DNA of 64,000 nt from positions 11,076,282-11,140,281 of the forward strand of contig OY783208.1 of the NCBI GenBank assembly GCA_963678705.1. Reading direction: 5' to 3'. A program made the translations under genes and the position numbers. The stretch is from Panorpa germanica. Taxonomy: Eukaryota; Arthropoda; Insecta; Mecoptera; Panorpidae. The notes beneath the pieces were generated by a model. It was given only the letters and a program-made list of their open reading frames with translations, did no database searches and had not been told where the DNA came from. Within the stretch, counting starts at the first letter, position 1; each line of letters begins with the position of its first letter. This document shows, piece by piece, positions 1 through 12,799 of the stretch.

Positions 1-262
1 CAATTTTAAACCATTTATTTATTTATACGGCATACAAATGTATCCCAAAGGATTTTACACAAGTAACAAACAATAATTTTACATTGGAAACTTAGCTATA
101 ATATAATGAGTACAATGATTTGATTAGGTAGCCTTAATTTAGATTTGAAACAACTTAAGAGCAGATCAGAACTGTGAAAAAACAGAACGAAAAGAACTTT
201 GTGAAATGAAAAAAATCAATGTTGAAAAGTGTTACTATTTGAGTCTTTAGTCTTTTGGTAAT
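1..262 (+). repeat. Dispersed repeat, inverted partner at 59208-59468
   Basis: This stretch is a close reverse-complement match to 59208-59468, about 59 kb away. It shares runs such as TTTATACGGC, GGATTTTACA, GAAACTTAGCTATAAT and AAAATCAATGTTG in the same order. Homology stops where another repeat family begins near 262. No ORF is visible. It is probably one end or the 3' part of a transposable element, but no terminus or protein identifies it. The copy runs to the window edge, so its full extent is unknown. Confidence 0.7.
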
Positions 263-500
263 TATTCGATATAGCTACCTACACCTTTTGTTTTTCACTT
301 TGTAAAGAAACTACTGCATTTTTGAGTGTTTCATTATGCTTATTGTATTCTCAAAATTACTACGTAATATTTATTTTACCACTTTTCATTAAGAAATACA
401 AGATATTAAGGTTAAAGTTGAAAAATCAAAATTAAGGTTATGTCACCACATTTATGTGTATCAATTGACAGATTTTTGCATATAGGCTTATTTGGCTAGT
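262..500 (+). repeat. Dispersed subterminal-type repeat, copy 1
   Basis: This is one of at least six diverged copies in the window. The others are at 10575-10720, 17060-17310, 19335-19520, 20130-20335 and 21195-21385. Shared landmarks are TTTTTCACTTTGTAAA, AACTACTGCATTTT, ACTACGTAATA, a TTAAT(T/A)AA motif, GGTTAAAGTTGA and TTATGTCACCAC. The copies occur in both orientations. Two of them face each other inside one TIR element (16849-19711), which suggests the family is the subterminal part of a DNA transposon. No coding capacity is visible. Confidence 0.65.
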
Positions 501-567
501 AGAGTAGCTAGTAGATAATTGTAGTGAAATGGTAGATTTTTTTTGTTAAACAACATTATCAAAAATA

Positions 568-935
568 GTGTACATTGTCCTTAATGTAATACGGTATGCC
601 TGCTACAGGCAGACATTAACGTTTAGGTGTAATAGGAAATACCGTCAGTATTCCGAAAATGCCTACAGACGGAAAAGTGGTTCTTTCTTTTTATCTGCAA
701 CAAAAAATTCATTTTTGGCCCAGCATCGTTTACCAGTTGAAAAAATTGTAAGCATCGCTGCCTATTTATTATTTGTTGAAGCATCAACGATTAATTATGA
801 AAAATTTAAATTTATCTAGTGGTACAGTTGTCGACTGGTTTTATTATTCCAGAGAGGTGTACACAAGATACGTGCAGGATAATTCTTCAAAATAGTAAAT
901 AAAATAGTAGAAATCGACGAGGCTAAAATTGGCCT
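568..935 (+). pseudogene. Decayed Merlin/IS1016 (ISXO2-like) transposase fragment
   Basis: An 83-codon frame (568-819) contains a basic Cys/Arg-rich stretch followed by KSGSFF, like the segment upstream of the catalytic core in ISXO2/Merlin transposases. After a one-base frame change, GTVVDWFYYSREVY is read at about 821-862, resembling the family's 'tVvDWynfcRevC' motif. After a stop, VEIDEAKIG (about 907-933) matches the block holding the first catalytic Asp of the DDE triad. Frameshifts, stops and loss of everything downstream mark a dead remnant. The family call rests on recognising motif order by eye. Merlin elements use 8-9 bp target duplications; none was identified here. Confidence 0.5.
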
Positions 936-939
936 AGAG

Positions 940-3900
940 AATTAAAGACCTATATTAGAGAGAAAGGTATACTAAATACCACATACTTGTATACTGCTGA
1001 TAATCGTAGTGACACTTTTAAATTGTCTTTATATAATCCTCTACATTAACGTGTCAAGAAAATTAGGAGTAGATGATGCAGTCATGGAGCAACGCGGAAG
1101 AAACTAGCGGATGTTCTAGAAGTTTCGGATTAATGAAAAATAATCGTCATCATCAGCATGTTAAAATTGCAACACAAAAATGCAAGAGATCTAATAAATT
1201 TGTTAATTTAGAAAAAACATATTAGCAAATAAAAAGTTATTACCTTGAATTGCAAGAGAAATTGAGGAGGCAGATACGCCTTACCATAAAAAAGCTGGAT
1301 AGGGTGAAAAAGTCAGTACAGAAAGAAGATGCTGATCTAAAACATTTATCGGAATGCATGAAATTTAGAAAAATCATTTTTAAAATGAAGGTACGCGCTA
1401 TTACCTTCCATCATAAAAAATTGCGAGGCAAAAACTCCTGGCATTAACCATTTACAAAAGGGGACGGAGATGCTATCGCTATTTGTCCACAAACGTTGAT
1501 TTAGGGGAAGATAGCAGTGATGATGAACTAGTTCACCATGCATTAGATTTCAAGGTGAAAAGTTTTCCAAATTGGAAACAGCTAGTTGCTCATTATTTTA
1601 CAAAAGCTTCTACCTCGGTAAGGACATGAAGGAACTTGCTATTAATGTCATAAAAAAAATACAAGAGGTAGCCTTAATGTTGGAATACCACCATACTGCT
1701 CGATACTAGCAACACTCTATTTGCTGCTGCTGTCCAAAATTACTGCACCAGCATTCGTGCTTAGAAGTAGTATTGGCTATTATGATTATCTGTATTAAAT
1801 TCGTCAATGGCAAATATTTGCGAACGACACTGCTTCGTTGCAGGTTATAATTAATATTTAATATTTCATTGAAAAAGCCAATGTGATTATTCCCAGTTAT
1901 AAAAATATCTGGAAACAGCAATATCATAATAAGCATACAGTTTAAAAAGTTTGTTTTATTTGTGAAGAAGCGCAACAATTGTTGCATAGCAAATGATAAT
2001 AACGATGACGATAAGATGGACCTGTTTCAGACCAATTATATGATTAGCCATGTAACTGCTCGAAATTTGCAATTGTTATTGGTCACTTTGTCAATCTAGA
2101 TGAATTAGAGATTATAACGGTTGGTATTGTGCAATACGCATGGTATACTGATGCCACTCAAATCAGAATGTGCCTGGCCTTGCAGAAACCAATCTACAAC
2201 ACTGAAGTCAAAAATTCCAGCTCACCCGGAGTAGCCGATTTATAAAACAAGAAAATTGTTCGCTTTAGGTACGAGTATATTGCACCTAATTTTTACAATT
2301 ATAATAATGATCTGGAAGTAATTTAAAGTTTTAATTGACTCAGGGTCGTTTAAAGAATGTGATAAAACTGCAGAGTGCATTCCAGTACTTCGTCCGCAGA
2401 AGAAGCTTGGAAACAGTTTGAAATTAATCGCAAAAATGTGTATCGCAACCTGGTAATTTATTACGAGAAACTGTTACACAAATAAAAGAAATGTTATAAA
2501 GGAAATGAAAGAAATTTTATGAACTATATTCTGTTTTATTCATTTCTACCTTTCAGCCTGTGTACAAAAGGCAGACAAAGTCACAAGGATAATGCGATTC
2601 TCGGCCTCTTACCTAAGATCTGAATAAAGCATTTATACGAATGTAAACGGAGATTGCTGATGCTGTTCAATAAATGGGACCAGTAATTTCTTTTTATTTT
2701 ACGGATCTTTACATTGGGAAACCAATGCTAGATTTTGATTGTCGAACGAATAGTAAGTGTTAAATTTTTATTATTGGGTACGGTGTTATACTAAGAGCCC
2801 TGGAAGTGTACGTATACGGAGCTCAATCGACTCTGCTGCGATAAGGGACCATTTCACTAAGACCTAAAGTAATAATACTTATTATTACTTAACAATTCAG
2901 ATAATTAAAAATATGCTACAACGTAAATAATATTATTAATTTATCAATGATCAAATATAAGACCTGTAATAAATGTATAAAGCCTACAAAACCCTTTTAA
3001 TGAACAACTTATCTGGACCCAGGGCTTTTAGTAGGAATTGTGAAGACGCTTTGCCATATGTCGTCGAAAGTTATCGAATTTTATTAATAAATCAAATACT
3101 ATCTTATAAAAGGCCATTCGCAGGCCATTCAAATGGAAAATAATGCAGATTACCAAACAATTATGAATAGCGATGAAAAACCTTTTTCATAATGTAATTA
3201 GTTTTTTTTAAATTATTTATTTTATTAACGATTTATGAGCCACCCGGTATGTCAGACCAACTGATATATTTTAGCATAAGCTATCAATTTAGCTAAATTT
3301 GCATTAAATGTAATTTCGCTTCCTCATTTAAAAGCTGAATGTGAACATAATTTTAGTGCAACAAAATAAACAATGGAAACAAAAAATTGGATTATTTTGT
3401 CATAAAATTTGTAGTGAAAGGAAATCCGAAATGGTTTCCGACAAAAATGCCTTAATCAATATTATAAATTACAGTAAGGAATTCGAATCGTATTGGAACA
3501 AAAGAAATAATTGTAAATATGGCGTAATGGCGTATATAACGGCCCTTTCGATAAGAATGAGTTTATTTTTTTACGGAGCATTAGTAGTACAACGCGGGGT
3601 CTTGGTAGAGATGGTTAATTTGAGCCCTTTAAACACAGTTGTTGAGATGTAATTGAAAAGTAGAGTTCTCTTAGCTTAAACTTAGAATATTTTGGACGTG
3701 ACATCTGAAGATACACGTGTGGGTAAAGACAGCGATGCTAACTGTTATGTGCAGGATATAACAGAAGTTATTGATATAGATGATTGAGATCCAGATTGTA
3801 TGACTGATAAGTACAGCATTCAAGGAATTAACAGGATATACATGCTTATGAAATTATTATAGGTCATGAAGAAATTGATATACAGGAGTGATTACAAATC

Positions 3901-4780
3901 CATTTCTATAAGACTTATTCTTATTTAAAAATTCAGCCAATTAAAAAAATGCTACAACGTAAATAATATATATTAAGTTTATTATCCTATTTTTGGAAAT
4001 AGACAGAATGGTTGAAATGGTATTGCAATACTTTCTGGACAGGCCCACATAAAATATAATACATTATATATCGTACCCTACAAACTTATTTTCATATCCC
4101 GTCACATTCACCAGTTTTCATTTGTGGTTTAATGATAATGTGATTTACATTATACGGGTGAAATTAGAAGTTTCGAGAACGCGATCTCTTACAAAATGCT
4201 ACATTTACAATTCAATATGAATCAATAGAATCCGGTTCATGGTAGTTCATACCATTGTCGAAATGTATTTCAAGAAGGCGTGCATTAATGTAATGGATAA
4301 TGCAGTGTTTTTATGGGTCATTTTCCCATAAAAGTAAAAAAGTAAAATAAGTTACTAGAGCCCCGATCATCAAGGCAGTGTCGATTAAGAATTACAGTGT
4401 GTGTAGAGTGATCTTATGTGATGGGGATGACATTTTCAATAAAATTGTTTTTAACAAGAAAAAATCAGAATCGAAATGTGCGACATACAACAATCCTAGT
4501 TATTGTAATTGTGTGATGTAAAAGTGTGAACGCTCAGACAAACTTTGTTAACCCATCCCTTTATTTGGATGTTAAACAAGTGTCAAAAAGGCACAGCGAG
4601 CAAGATACAAAACTACTTAAAGTGTTAATCCACTAAATATTACTTTCGGCTCCTAGAAACTAGAAAGTAGTAGTCCATTAACTGTCGTATATTAAATAAA
4701 GTTTAAGACTTCTGAGAAATATGAATTTCATGATTAGTGTGCTATTAATTAATATGAAATAATAATGAGAATAGAAAAGT
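940..4780. other. Non-coding or unrecognised DNA
   Basis: No gene can be supported. Short frames at 1250-1447 (Lys-rich, coiled-coil-like) and 3341-3652 are not recognised and have no partner exons. A direct repeat containing TGCTACAACGTAAATAAT occurs at about 2896-2937 and 3928-3970, implying an old duplicated or TE-derived segment. Multiple stops in all frames suggest decayed transposon sequence. Confidence 0.4.
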
Positions 4781-6039
4781 ATACCGAAGCAGGCATTAGC
4801 CTCATTTCCCAACATTTAATGGGCACACGAGCCCTAAACAATTCACAATTAGTAATAAGGGATGCGATATACAACTGGCACGCCAGTTACATCTGTTCAT
4901 TCATAGTGCGTTATTATTGAATAATATTTTAACTTGTTTTCAGGACTTAAACGAATTAAATAGATTATGAAAGAGAGGTGATTGCGTTTCAATTAGAAAC
5001 ATCCTAGATTCATTTAAATTTCGTTTATTGCTATAAAACAATGGCAAATATACTAATTTTGAGCCTAATTGACTAATTGATTTACAAATGTGAAGAATGA
5101 CCGTGCAAATTGTGCAACGGTCATCCGTTGTGTTTCTTGCAAGCGCAATAGCATTTGACTATTGCAAAATTGCATGAAAAATTGACAAGAAAAACGAATC
5201 AAACAAGAGTCTGTGAACACACATCCTTAACTTATTAAGGATCTGAGAAATTAAGAAGATTTTGAAACAAAGTTGATTATTTTTCAATTAGAAATAACTA
5301 CTTCATTAAGTTCAAGGGCAATATTAATTTGTAGGATTTGACCTAGTTACAGGGGTAATATGGGGACCACCCCTTGTCAGTGACGCTTTTTTGAGAAAAT
5401 TGTGCAACGGTCATCCGTTTGAGACAAATTGTATTATTTTTTCTATAAGAAAGCATGTCCTAGATTCCGTTAATTTGTTTGTGGTTTTTAAACAAGAACT
5501 AAAAACGTTCCGAGGTTGGCATCTCGAATCGTTTTCCATGGACATTGCGTTGATATTTGTCTGCCCAAATATAATGGCTTAACTCCCACCATTAAGATAC
5601 CTGGAAATAAAGTGCTGTAAATATTCTTTCTGGCCTTCCTTAGGCTCTTTAGAGAAACTAAAACACTTACAAAGTCTCAGGATGTCAGAATTAAGATACA
5701 ATCATAATGCTGGACTTATGAAGCTATTTCGCAGCTGCGTGAACGTGGCATCGCTGGATATTGATGGAAAAGCGATGAGTTTTTTAACGCAGCTTTGTTT
5801 AAAACAATTGAGAGAATGCCAAATCTAAAGGAAATTAAAATTGCACATGACAGGAGAGATTCCGATTACACGGCGTTGATGCATTGGCTCTCTACTAGTA
5901 ACACTTTGACGACAGTAAATTTAAGATGGTTCCAAGGTTTGAAGAACAAAGATATCCTAATGCTGATCCAGGGTTCCAACATTTTACAGGTGAGTTTTAA
6001 AACTACCATTTTAATTATTTCCTATAGATTAAAAGTGTG

Positions 6040-6430
6040 TCCAAAATGTGTGCGAGAGAGTATATGTTCACATTTGTGCTCTATGCGCATGCGTCGAAAG
6101 TGACAGCTGTCTAGATATAAGTATTAATATTCTATTAAGATATAATAAATATTAAATATGTAAAGAAATTAGTTGGTACAAAGCTCGTCTGTCGATAAAA
6201 CAGTGACCGTTCAGTGAAAACATATACTCATTTTTAGTTATAGTTATATTTATATATAGTTTATTTATATTAATACACATCTACATTATTCTAGATCAAT
6301 GTAATGTCATATTTAACAACTGTCACGTATTATACCTAGACAGCTCTGACTTGACAACTGTCACTTTCGACGCATGCGCGTAGAAAACAAATAGAAACGT
6401 ATACCTTTATCTCGCTATGAGCCTACATAT
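6040..6430. mobile_element. MITE-like inverted repeat in an LRR-gene intron
   Basis: Two inverted arms (about 6045-6125 and 6333-6425) share CGCATGCGTCGAAAGTGACA and flanking sequence, separated by about 200 bp of AT-rich DNA. No coding capacity is visible. In the right arm the corresponding element is split in two (25617-25908 and 36380-36470) because the TTAA-target transposon block landed inside it. Confidence 0.55.
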
Positions 6431-6439
6431 TTCGTCATA

Positions 6440-6600
6440 CAAATATGGCCGACCATTTCTAACGGTAAAACTACAATTCAAATTTTTAATTGCTATATCT
6501 CCGTCAACATTTAGATATTTAATAAAATAGACACGCCAATACACATTTATTAACATCTATCGACCACTAAGAAATGAGGACACAAGCCCATTGCTCTAAA
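6440..6600. repeat. Dispersed repeat ending in GAGGACACAAGCCCATT
   Basis: The core (AAATATGGCCGACCATTTCTA ... GAGGACACAAGCCCATT) recurs at 12604-12795, at 25437-25620 as the inverted-arm partner, and in diverged form at 14960-15080. It is non-coding and lies in an intron-like position of the LRR remnant. A SINE or MITE fragment is possible. No RNA polymerase III boxes or clear termini were recognised. Confidence 0.6.
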
Positions 6601-7739
6601 TAACTGGTATTTTTTTGCAGAATTTGGAACTTAGTGGAAACAGTAAAACCAGATTTACTACTGAAAATAACCGAAGTTCTGGCGCAACAAAAATACAGGA
6701 CGAATACTTTAGACGTAACGTTTCATGATGCCGAAATTCATAAAGAGGTTTGTACTAACAACGTTAATAACATTTATAAAATCCATAAACTAACACATTG
6801 CCCCTGGAGGTTATGTGACATCTTTAACATTGTTTTAATTTCTATTTATTTTGCAGGACATTCTAAAAGGAAGCTATCATCCTCTACTGCGAGTGCATTT
6901 TAAATAGGGTTCAATGGTTTTTAACTCTTGTATATTATTAACAAAATTAATTAATTAACGCGAAAAACGCGTTTAAAAATTTCAAAGAAAAACGAAACCA
7001 GACCAGAGAGGTGTTTGTGGTTTTTAAACAATAACTACTTTATTAAATTAGAGCCCAATGAAGATTCGCCCCTAAATTGGATTAGATATTGTGAAATATT
7101 GTATAACTCACTGACAGATCTGTTGCATCCGGTTACAAATGGACAACTGCAGTTTAACTACAGTTTGGATTAATTTCCACACAAAAAAATGCTAGTCAGT
7201 TGCACACCCTGTGCTTTTTAATATTATGCTGGAAAAATCTATGCGTTTATGGAACAAAGTTCTCCTTTTAAATTTACATAAGACAATAAGAATGGACTAA
7301 GCTCTGATCTGATCGGATCGTGTTAAACTGAAGGATCTTGTGTAAGCGTGTAAAACGACCTTAATATTATACAGGCTATCTGAAGTTACTATACTCCATT
7401 AAAACGAAATTAATTATCGAACCCTGAGTAATGGTTTAAGGGTGTATTTTAAGATTTTTATAACTTTTATATTATTATTTTGTTGTTTACCATATAATAA
7501 AGGACACGTATATATTACCTCAGTTAGCCTGTATATTGTACTTGTGAATCAGCGACTAATTAAAGGACTCCACCACAGATCCTTCCTACTGAAATGACGA
7601 GCAGGACTCCGCATGAGCTGTCGCAATTGAAAAGAAATGTGGTAACCTTAATTAATAAATAAATCTACGTAAATATTCTAGGAGTACACTAAAGTGCATG
7701 AACACCATCATCGTCGACAAATAATTTGCAGAAGAAAGA

Positions 7740-10480
7740 GTTAATAATAAAAGCGTGTTTGTAACCACGTCCTCAAGTTATAGACACAAGACTATTGGAC
7801 CTACTGTTCTGGTTCTGATGAAGCGCTCTGGTCATGAAGTCAATCTTCTTGCTTTCGTTCAGGTTATTGAAGATGTCTTGGAAGTTGTTCAGCAGGTTTG
7901 GAAATTTAATTGTTGCAATCTGTAGCATCACGTTGCTGTTATGTTTTGTGCTCTGCAGAGAAAGTGAATTATTCTGCGAAAAGAAAATTTAAATGGTAAA
8001 AACTGAATTATTAAATACAGACAAATGCAAAATATTTTTGAGAAAATGTGGAGAACTATAAGTGGAATCCAGACGCAAAGAGTGTGGACACCGAAGGCGT
8101 TCACCCATGTTAACCTACCTCCATATAGCATTCATGCTCCATCGAGATCGAGATGGAGGCATGCCAAAACATAGAGGCGTTTATATAATATTAATAAACA
8201 GAAGTTCAAGTCATTAAATAATAACTACATGAATTTTATTTAAACCTTTTTCACAGAAATGTATTTCACAAGGTATCATTTAAGCACGAAATTATTTACT
8301 AATTAAAAAAGCATAAGTAGCATAAGACTTTGTTTAAATGAATTGACATTTTACACCGTAATAACATAAATTTATTTAGGTCAATGAATGACAGTGTACG
8401 AGTATATGAATCGCAGATAAACAAAATCAATAATCTCGCCAAACCAAAAAGTAGAAGAAAAATTGATAAATCTATTCTTTTATATGCCATTACCAATTTA
8501 AATTTAAATTAGTTCTTTAGTTGTAGTTGATGTTTGTATACATATTTTAAATTGAATCCTACATTGTATTTTGTACATTTAAATATTTAATGCACTAGTG
8601 CCCCGATTGAAGTCATTTTAAAATCTAGTAATTAGTTCACGTTTCGATAAGTATTGCTAAAGTACTTAGATTTAAAAAGAATATACGTAATATATTCGGG
8701 TACCAATTAATAAATACTGGTTGAAATACATTGTTATACGAATTGCCAGTCTTTTTTCAGTAACAATTAACGACACAAATTGGGGCCGTGATTTTTCCAA
8801 GGCCAGTGTAACATAAAAACAAACTTTTTAACCAAAATAAAAAAGAACTAATAAAATGAAAATAATACTTAATGATACAGTTGTCATATTATTTTAAGGA
8901 TTTTCACGAATATTTAAAATAATTCAATTTCTATTTAATTCAAACCAATATTAAAACCAGGTGTAGTATAAAAGTGCGTCACTATTATTTACCTGAGTCC
9001 CTGCAGTAAAACTCTTTTAGCATGGTTCGGTGTAATGTAGTTGGTAGTTCCCCCTCTGGCATGCTCCAGTTCAACAGATCTACAAATAAAACAATAAATA
9101 TTAAAAAAGTCTGTAAAAGATGTATCTAAAATGCGTTAAAAAAACAATTGCTCAGATCTTCTTAAAGGACAAATTTAATAAATTCTTCAAGGCTCATTAA
9201 GTTGCTGTGGTTCATCATTGCAGATCAATTTTACATCCGTTAAATTATTTTTTCATATAAATTTAAAAGCTATATTTTAAAATGCGTTAGTAAATTTAAT
9301 TAATTAGTAGAACCTACCATTCTTATGAGAAACTTCTCGATGAATATTGGTCGTTAATGCTACGAAGATAAATTCTTAGCACACAAAGGCTATCTGCATT
9401 CTCAAGAAGGTCATGAAGAAGCAGTCTTTAGCAGCTCCTGCTATATCATTACGCCTTTAGTTATGTTTTATCCTTTCGGCATATTAATCTGTAAAAATGA
9501 AGTTTTTTATTAATAACGAGGTCTGAACGTATAATGCTAACAACAGACAAATACAAAATATTTGTAGGAAAATGTAGAGAACTGTGAGGATGGGATCCAG
9601 ACGCAAAGAGTGTGGACACCGAAAGCGAGTTCACTACAATTAATCTACCTCCATATAGCAATCATGCTCCATCGAGATGGAGATAGACGCATGCCAAAAT
9701 ACAGAGGCCTTTACATAATTAATTAAAAAGCATAAGTTAGGCATACAAGTTTTTTAAAATGAATTTATTTTACAATGTAATGTTTTTGTTTATTTAAATT
9801 TGGACAAATCAAAATCAATTCACTCTCCGAAACGAAAAGTATTGATAAAATACATATATATAAATTAATATGTAAAATGAAAATAAGCAAAATACCATCG
9901 TATTCATTTTAAGTATTTAAAATAATTCCCAACATACAATCAATTTATATCTGACACAAACTTATGTTATGAGTAATTGTCTCAACAAAAGTTTCGCTAA
10001 TATTTACCTGAACTCTTGCAGTTTCTTTTATCACAGTTCTATTTAATCTAGTTGGCATTTACTCCTCCTGCTACTCCTGACATGCAAAAGTTCGATCTAA
10101 AAGTAAAATATTCAATATAAGACATAAAAGTATTTGTAAAGTGCCTTAAAACAAAAGTTGCTTCAGACCATCTTATGACAACAAATTCTGCAATAATGGT
10201 ATGAGGTGGAAGTGGAGTGATTTCTCGTAAGAAGAATCGCTAATTATACTCCATTAAGTTACAATTTTTCAAAGTCATTCGACAACATTAAACAACATCA
10301 TTATGATATTGATCCTTCCATATTCTTTGTATAAATAAAGGAATAAATAATACACTCACATTAAACATTTCTTCAAGGTGGGCGCAGCCATTTTATTGAA
10401 GACATCGTTGCTGATTCATTTAAACATTGGGACAGCGTTCATTTTGTAGCCATCAATAAATTTCACCTGAAATAATGAAT
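7740..10480 (-). pseudogene. Unrecognised multi-exon gene remnant, left-arm copy
   Basis: Read on the minus strand. A small exon near 10370-10410 gives MSSIKMAAPTLKKCL. Exon-like blocks follow at about 10010-10100 (PTRLNRTVIKETAR) and 8990-9080, the latter flanked by TTGTAG and AG|GTAAAT and reading GELPTTLHRTMLKEFYC. A terminal block at about 7770-7955 reads NVMLQIATIKFPNLLNNF. This terminal block is open here but has a stop and a frameshift in the right-arm copy. A block near 9330-9480 has stops in all frames. The paired 'P-T-x-L-x-R-T-x-x-K-E' exons indicate internal exon duplication. No domain was recognised. The gene converges on the LRR remnant. Confidence 0.45.
7920..9690. repeat. Internal tandem duplication within the arm
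   Basis: Two similar blocks, about 7930-8180 and 9460-9710, share TAGCA(T/A)TCATGCTCCATCGAG, GCATGCCAAAA and GACGCAAAGAGTGTGGACACC. They are about 1.5 kb apart in the same orientation. The same pair is present in the right arm (22365-22580 and 23875-24110), so this duplication predates the inverted duplication. Confidence 0.65.
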
Positions 10481-10574
10481 TATTAATATTTATTTAAAAA
10501 TGTAGATTTAATCCCTAGACATTCGAGAAAACTTTTAATTTAAATGGAAATGACAATGTGTCATATAAGTGAAA

Positions 10575-10720
10575 ATGGAGTCATACTGCATTTACTAGTC
10601 AACTTTAACCACGAATATTGTTCATTTCTTAATTAAAAGTCGTTTAATGAGTAATACGTTGTGATTTGCACATGTTTTGATTATAGACAAGCACCATAAA
10701 ACATACTAAAAGGCAAAAGT
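10575..10720 (-). repeat. Dispersed subterminal-type repeat, copy 2
   Basis: Reverse-orientation member of the family at 262-500. It carries GTCAACTTTAACCA, TTAATTAAAAGTCG and AGCACCATAAAACATAC. It abuts the inner edge of the left arm, and the 21195-21385 copy abuts the inner edge of the right arm. Confidence 0.5.
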
Positions 10721-12075
10721 TTATTATAAGACTCCCATTTCATCTGTTAACTACTGAGGATTCCTCAAAAGCCTATTCTTTCTAAATTATGTTACTTATA
10801 CCCGCTTAAGGTATAAGTAGGTATAAGATTTTTTATTTAAGTGCTGCTCATAGTTTTGGGTAAACTTATATAGCATAATGTACAAAATAAATGACTATGA
10901 AAAATTTTCGGACCGCCTATTAAACAGTTACAAAATAAGGGTCTAAAATAAAAGCTGGGGTATATCAACTAATAATCTGTTGTCTATCAAAACCTTGTAT
11001 TATATTATCCAGACTAAAAACATGAAATATAAAAAGAAACACAGCAGTTACTAGTGCAAAAATTATGTAAATTAAATAGCAGATGGAATACTTTGAATAA
11101 TTAAATAAGACACTAGCTTCTAATTGCTTGTAATTAGTAAGAGTTTAAGGTGAATGTTCTAAAGCAGCAAACTACCAAAATATCACAAGGATGCACTTTT
11201 GTTTAATTAATTAACGTACAGAATTTAATGACGCACTGACTGTAATTTAAATAACTTGATAAATACATACACTAAATGCGGTGAATTTTAAATCAAACAT
11301 TTTATGGTCAATTTAGTTTTGAAGAAATATTTTTAAAATCCATTTCTTTGAAAGAAAGCACTAAAAATCAGAAATTAAAACAAATCGAAAAATGCAACAA
11401 ATTTTGTATAGCTGTTATTCTATTTTATATTTTACTTCACTTCACTTCACAAATAAATCACTATATGATTAGAACTACGTTTAGAATTGTAATATATTAA
11501 TCATGACAAAAAAATGATCTAATATTGTATAAATAACGAAAAAAAAATTGAATTTGTTAACCTCAATGATATGAAATTTACAATTTTATATTAACTACAT
11601 ACGCCTTATGCAAAAATCTCGTATATAAGTTCAATTAAAACGAAAAATATTTTTAACCAAGTAGTTAATATAATATAATAAATTAAAATATATAATAAAA
11701 TATAAATTACCATGGACGAAAATCGCAACAAAATAAATTTGCAAGAAGAAATCACAGCCGTACCAGAGATAATAAGAGATGTTCAACTCCATATAAAAAC
11801 AAGCGGAACTTTGCGGTAATACTTGTTGCTAACATACGTTTGGACTGGAATTTTTCTATGTGTTAGTGAGTATACATGTACTTGGTATATGCATGAGTGA
11901 GTATAAATGAATTGCATATGTGTGTGTAGAGTATATACATGTATTTGTATATATGTGCATTTTAGGGTAGGGGGAGAGAATGGGAAATTAAAAATCATAA
12001 ATTCCGTACCAGAGATAATAAGCCGTACAAGCAAAAGCGCGGAACGGCACACGCGTTTTAACGGCTAGAGATCTA
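10720..12075. other. Non-coding AT-rich DNA
   Basis: No gene was seen. Near 11860-11960 there is a TG/TA-rich degenerate tandem (GAGTATA and TATATG units). CCAGAGATAATAAG occurs twice, near 11762 and 12009, as direct repeats about 245 bp apart. Confidence 0.4.
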
Positions 12076-12121
12076 AAACAAACAGCACAGGTAGCACACA
12101 GCGGTAAGAACAAGTACTAGG
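12076..12121 (+). repeat. Inverted repeat arm, partner 16496-16541
   Basis: About 46 bp, containing AAAACAAACAGCAC and GTAGCACACAGCGG, match the reverse complement of 16496-16541 with only a few mismatches. The arms are about 4.4 kb apart. They could be termini of a transposon or an old palindromic rearrangement. No transposase is visible between them. Confidence 0.6.
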
Positions 12122-12603
12122 AAATGGTAGTCTTGTAGGACTTACAAGTAATATACCAATGGGCTTGTACCCTATGTCTTAATTTCTATAAAAGTGTACT
12201 ATATATTGATAAAGTGGGTTACTAGAACCTCAAGTGTCCAATTATTTTTTAATAACTCCTTATATGTTAAGAGATGGTAACAATTAAAAAAGTCATTTTG
12301 TCTTTTCAATTATTAAAGGGATTCAACTTTGTAAACTTTCCAAGTGCATGTGAAATCACAATCCTTGTGTAAGGTTACTATAACCTTACAGCTCATAAAT
12401 CTCTGCTGTATGTATTTATATATCAAATATTATTTACAGATATTTCAAGACACAATCAAATTTCAATATTATGTCTGCCTCAGCAGAGTTAAATAAAATA
12501 AAAACTTATTATTCTTTGATTTGACTTGATTATTTGACTACCAACAGCTACAGAACATTACCACAGCACTGACCTACTCAACAAATAACTGACGTATTTG
12601 TAT

Positions 12604-12795
12604 GCATTTCATGTCATACAAATATGGCCGACCATTTCTAGCGCTAAAACTACAATTCAAACTTTTAATTGCTATATCTCTGTCAATATTTAGATATTTA
12701 ATGAAATAGACACACCAATACACATTTATTAACATCAATTTCAATCAACAATTGAAAAACCGTCCACTAAAAAATGAGGACACAAGCCCATTCCC
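12604..12795. repeat. Dispersed repeat ending in GAGGACACAAGCCCATT, copy 2
   Basis: Second clear copy of the repeat at 6440-6600. It includes TCATACAAATATGGCCGACC at the start and ATGAGGACACAAGCCCATT at the end, with an extra ~20 bp segment before the end. It lies outside the inverted duplication, so it is an independent insertion of the family. Confidence 0.65.
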
Positions 12796-12799
12796 GTGA

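Larger units (their letters stand above)
4830..6905 (+). pseudogene. LRR-like gene remnant, left-arm copy
   Basis: Exon-like pieces are about 4830-4970, 5337-5989, 6621-6749 and 6857-6905. The long piece ends at a good donor (CAG|GTGAGT) and the next starts after TTTTTTGCAG. Regular Leu spacing (LRYLEIKCC, LKHLQSLRMSEL, VASLDID, MPNLKEIKIAHD, TLTTVNLRW) resembles leucine-rich repeats of F-box/LRR-type proteins. No F-box or signal peptide was seen, so the function is unknown. Breaks: a TAA at about 5579-5581, where the right arm reads GAA; a +1 frame change near 5775 shared with the right arm; and a phase mismatch at the 6621 acceptor. The shared breaks show the gene was already damaged before the duplication. 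Confidence 0.55.
4784..10556 (+). repeat. Left arm of large inverted duplication
   Basis: Read forward, this matches the reverse complement of 36380-37760 followed by 21487-25908. Order is conserved throughout: CACACGAGCCCTAAACAATT near 4830, LRR-like exons at 5391-6905, then exons of a second gene at 7740-10480. The inner edge is near 10556 and the outer edge near 4784, where similarity fades. By eye, identity is in the mid-90 percent range with small indels. The arm contains the uninterrupted TTAA (6135-6138) that is occupied by a 10.46 kb insertion in the right arm. Confidence 0.85.
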
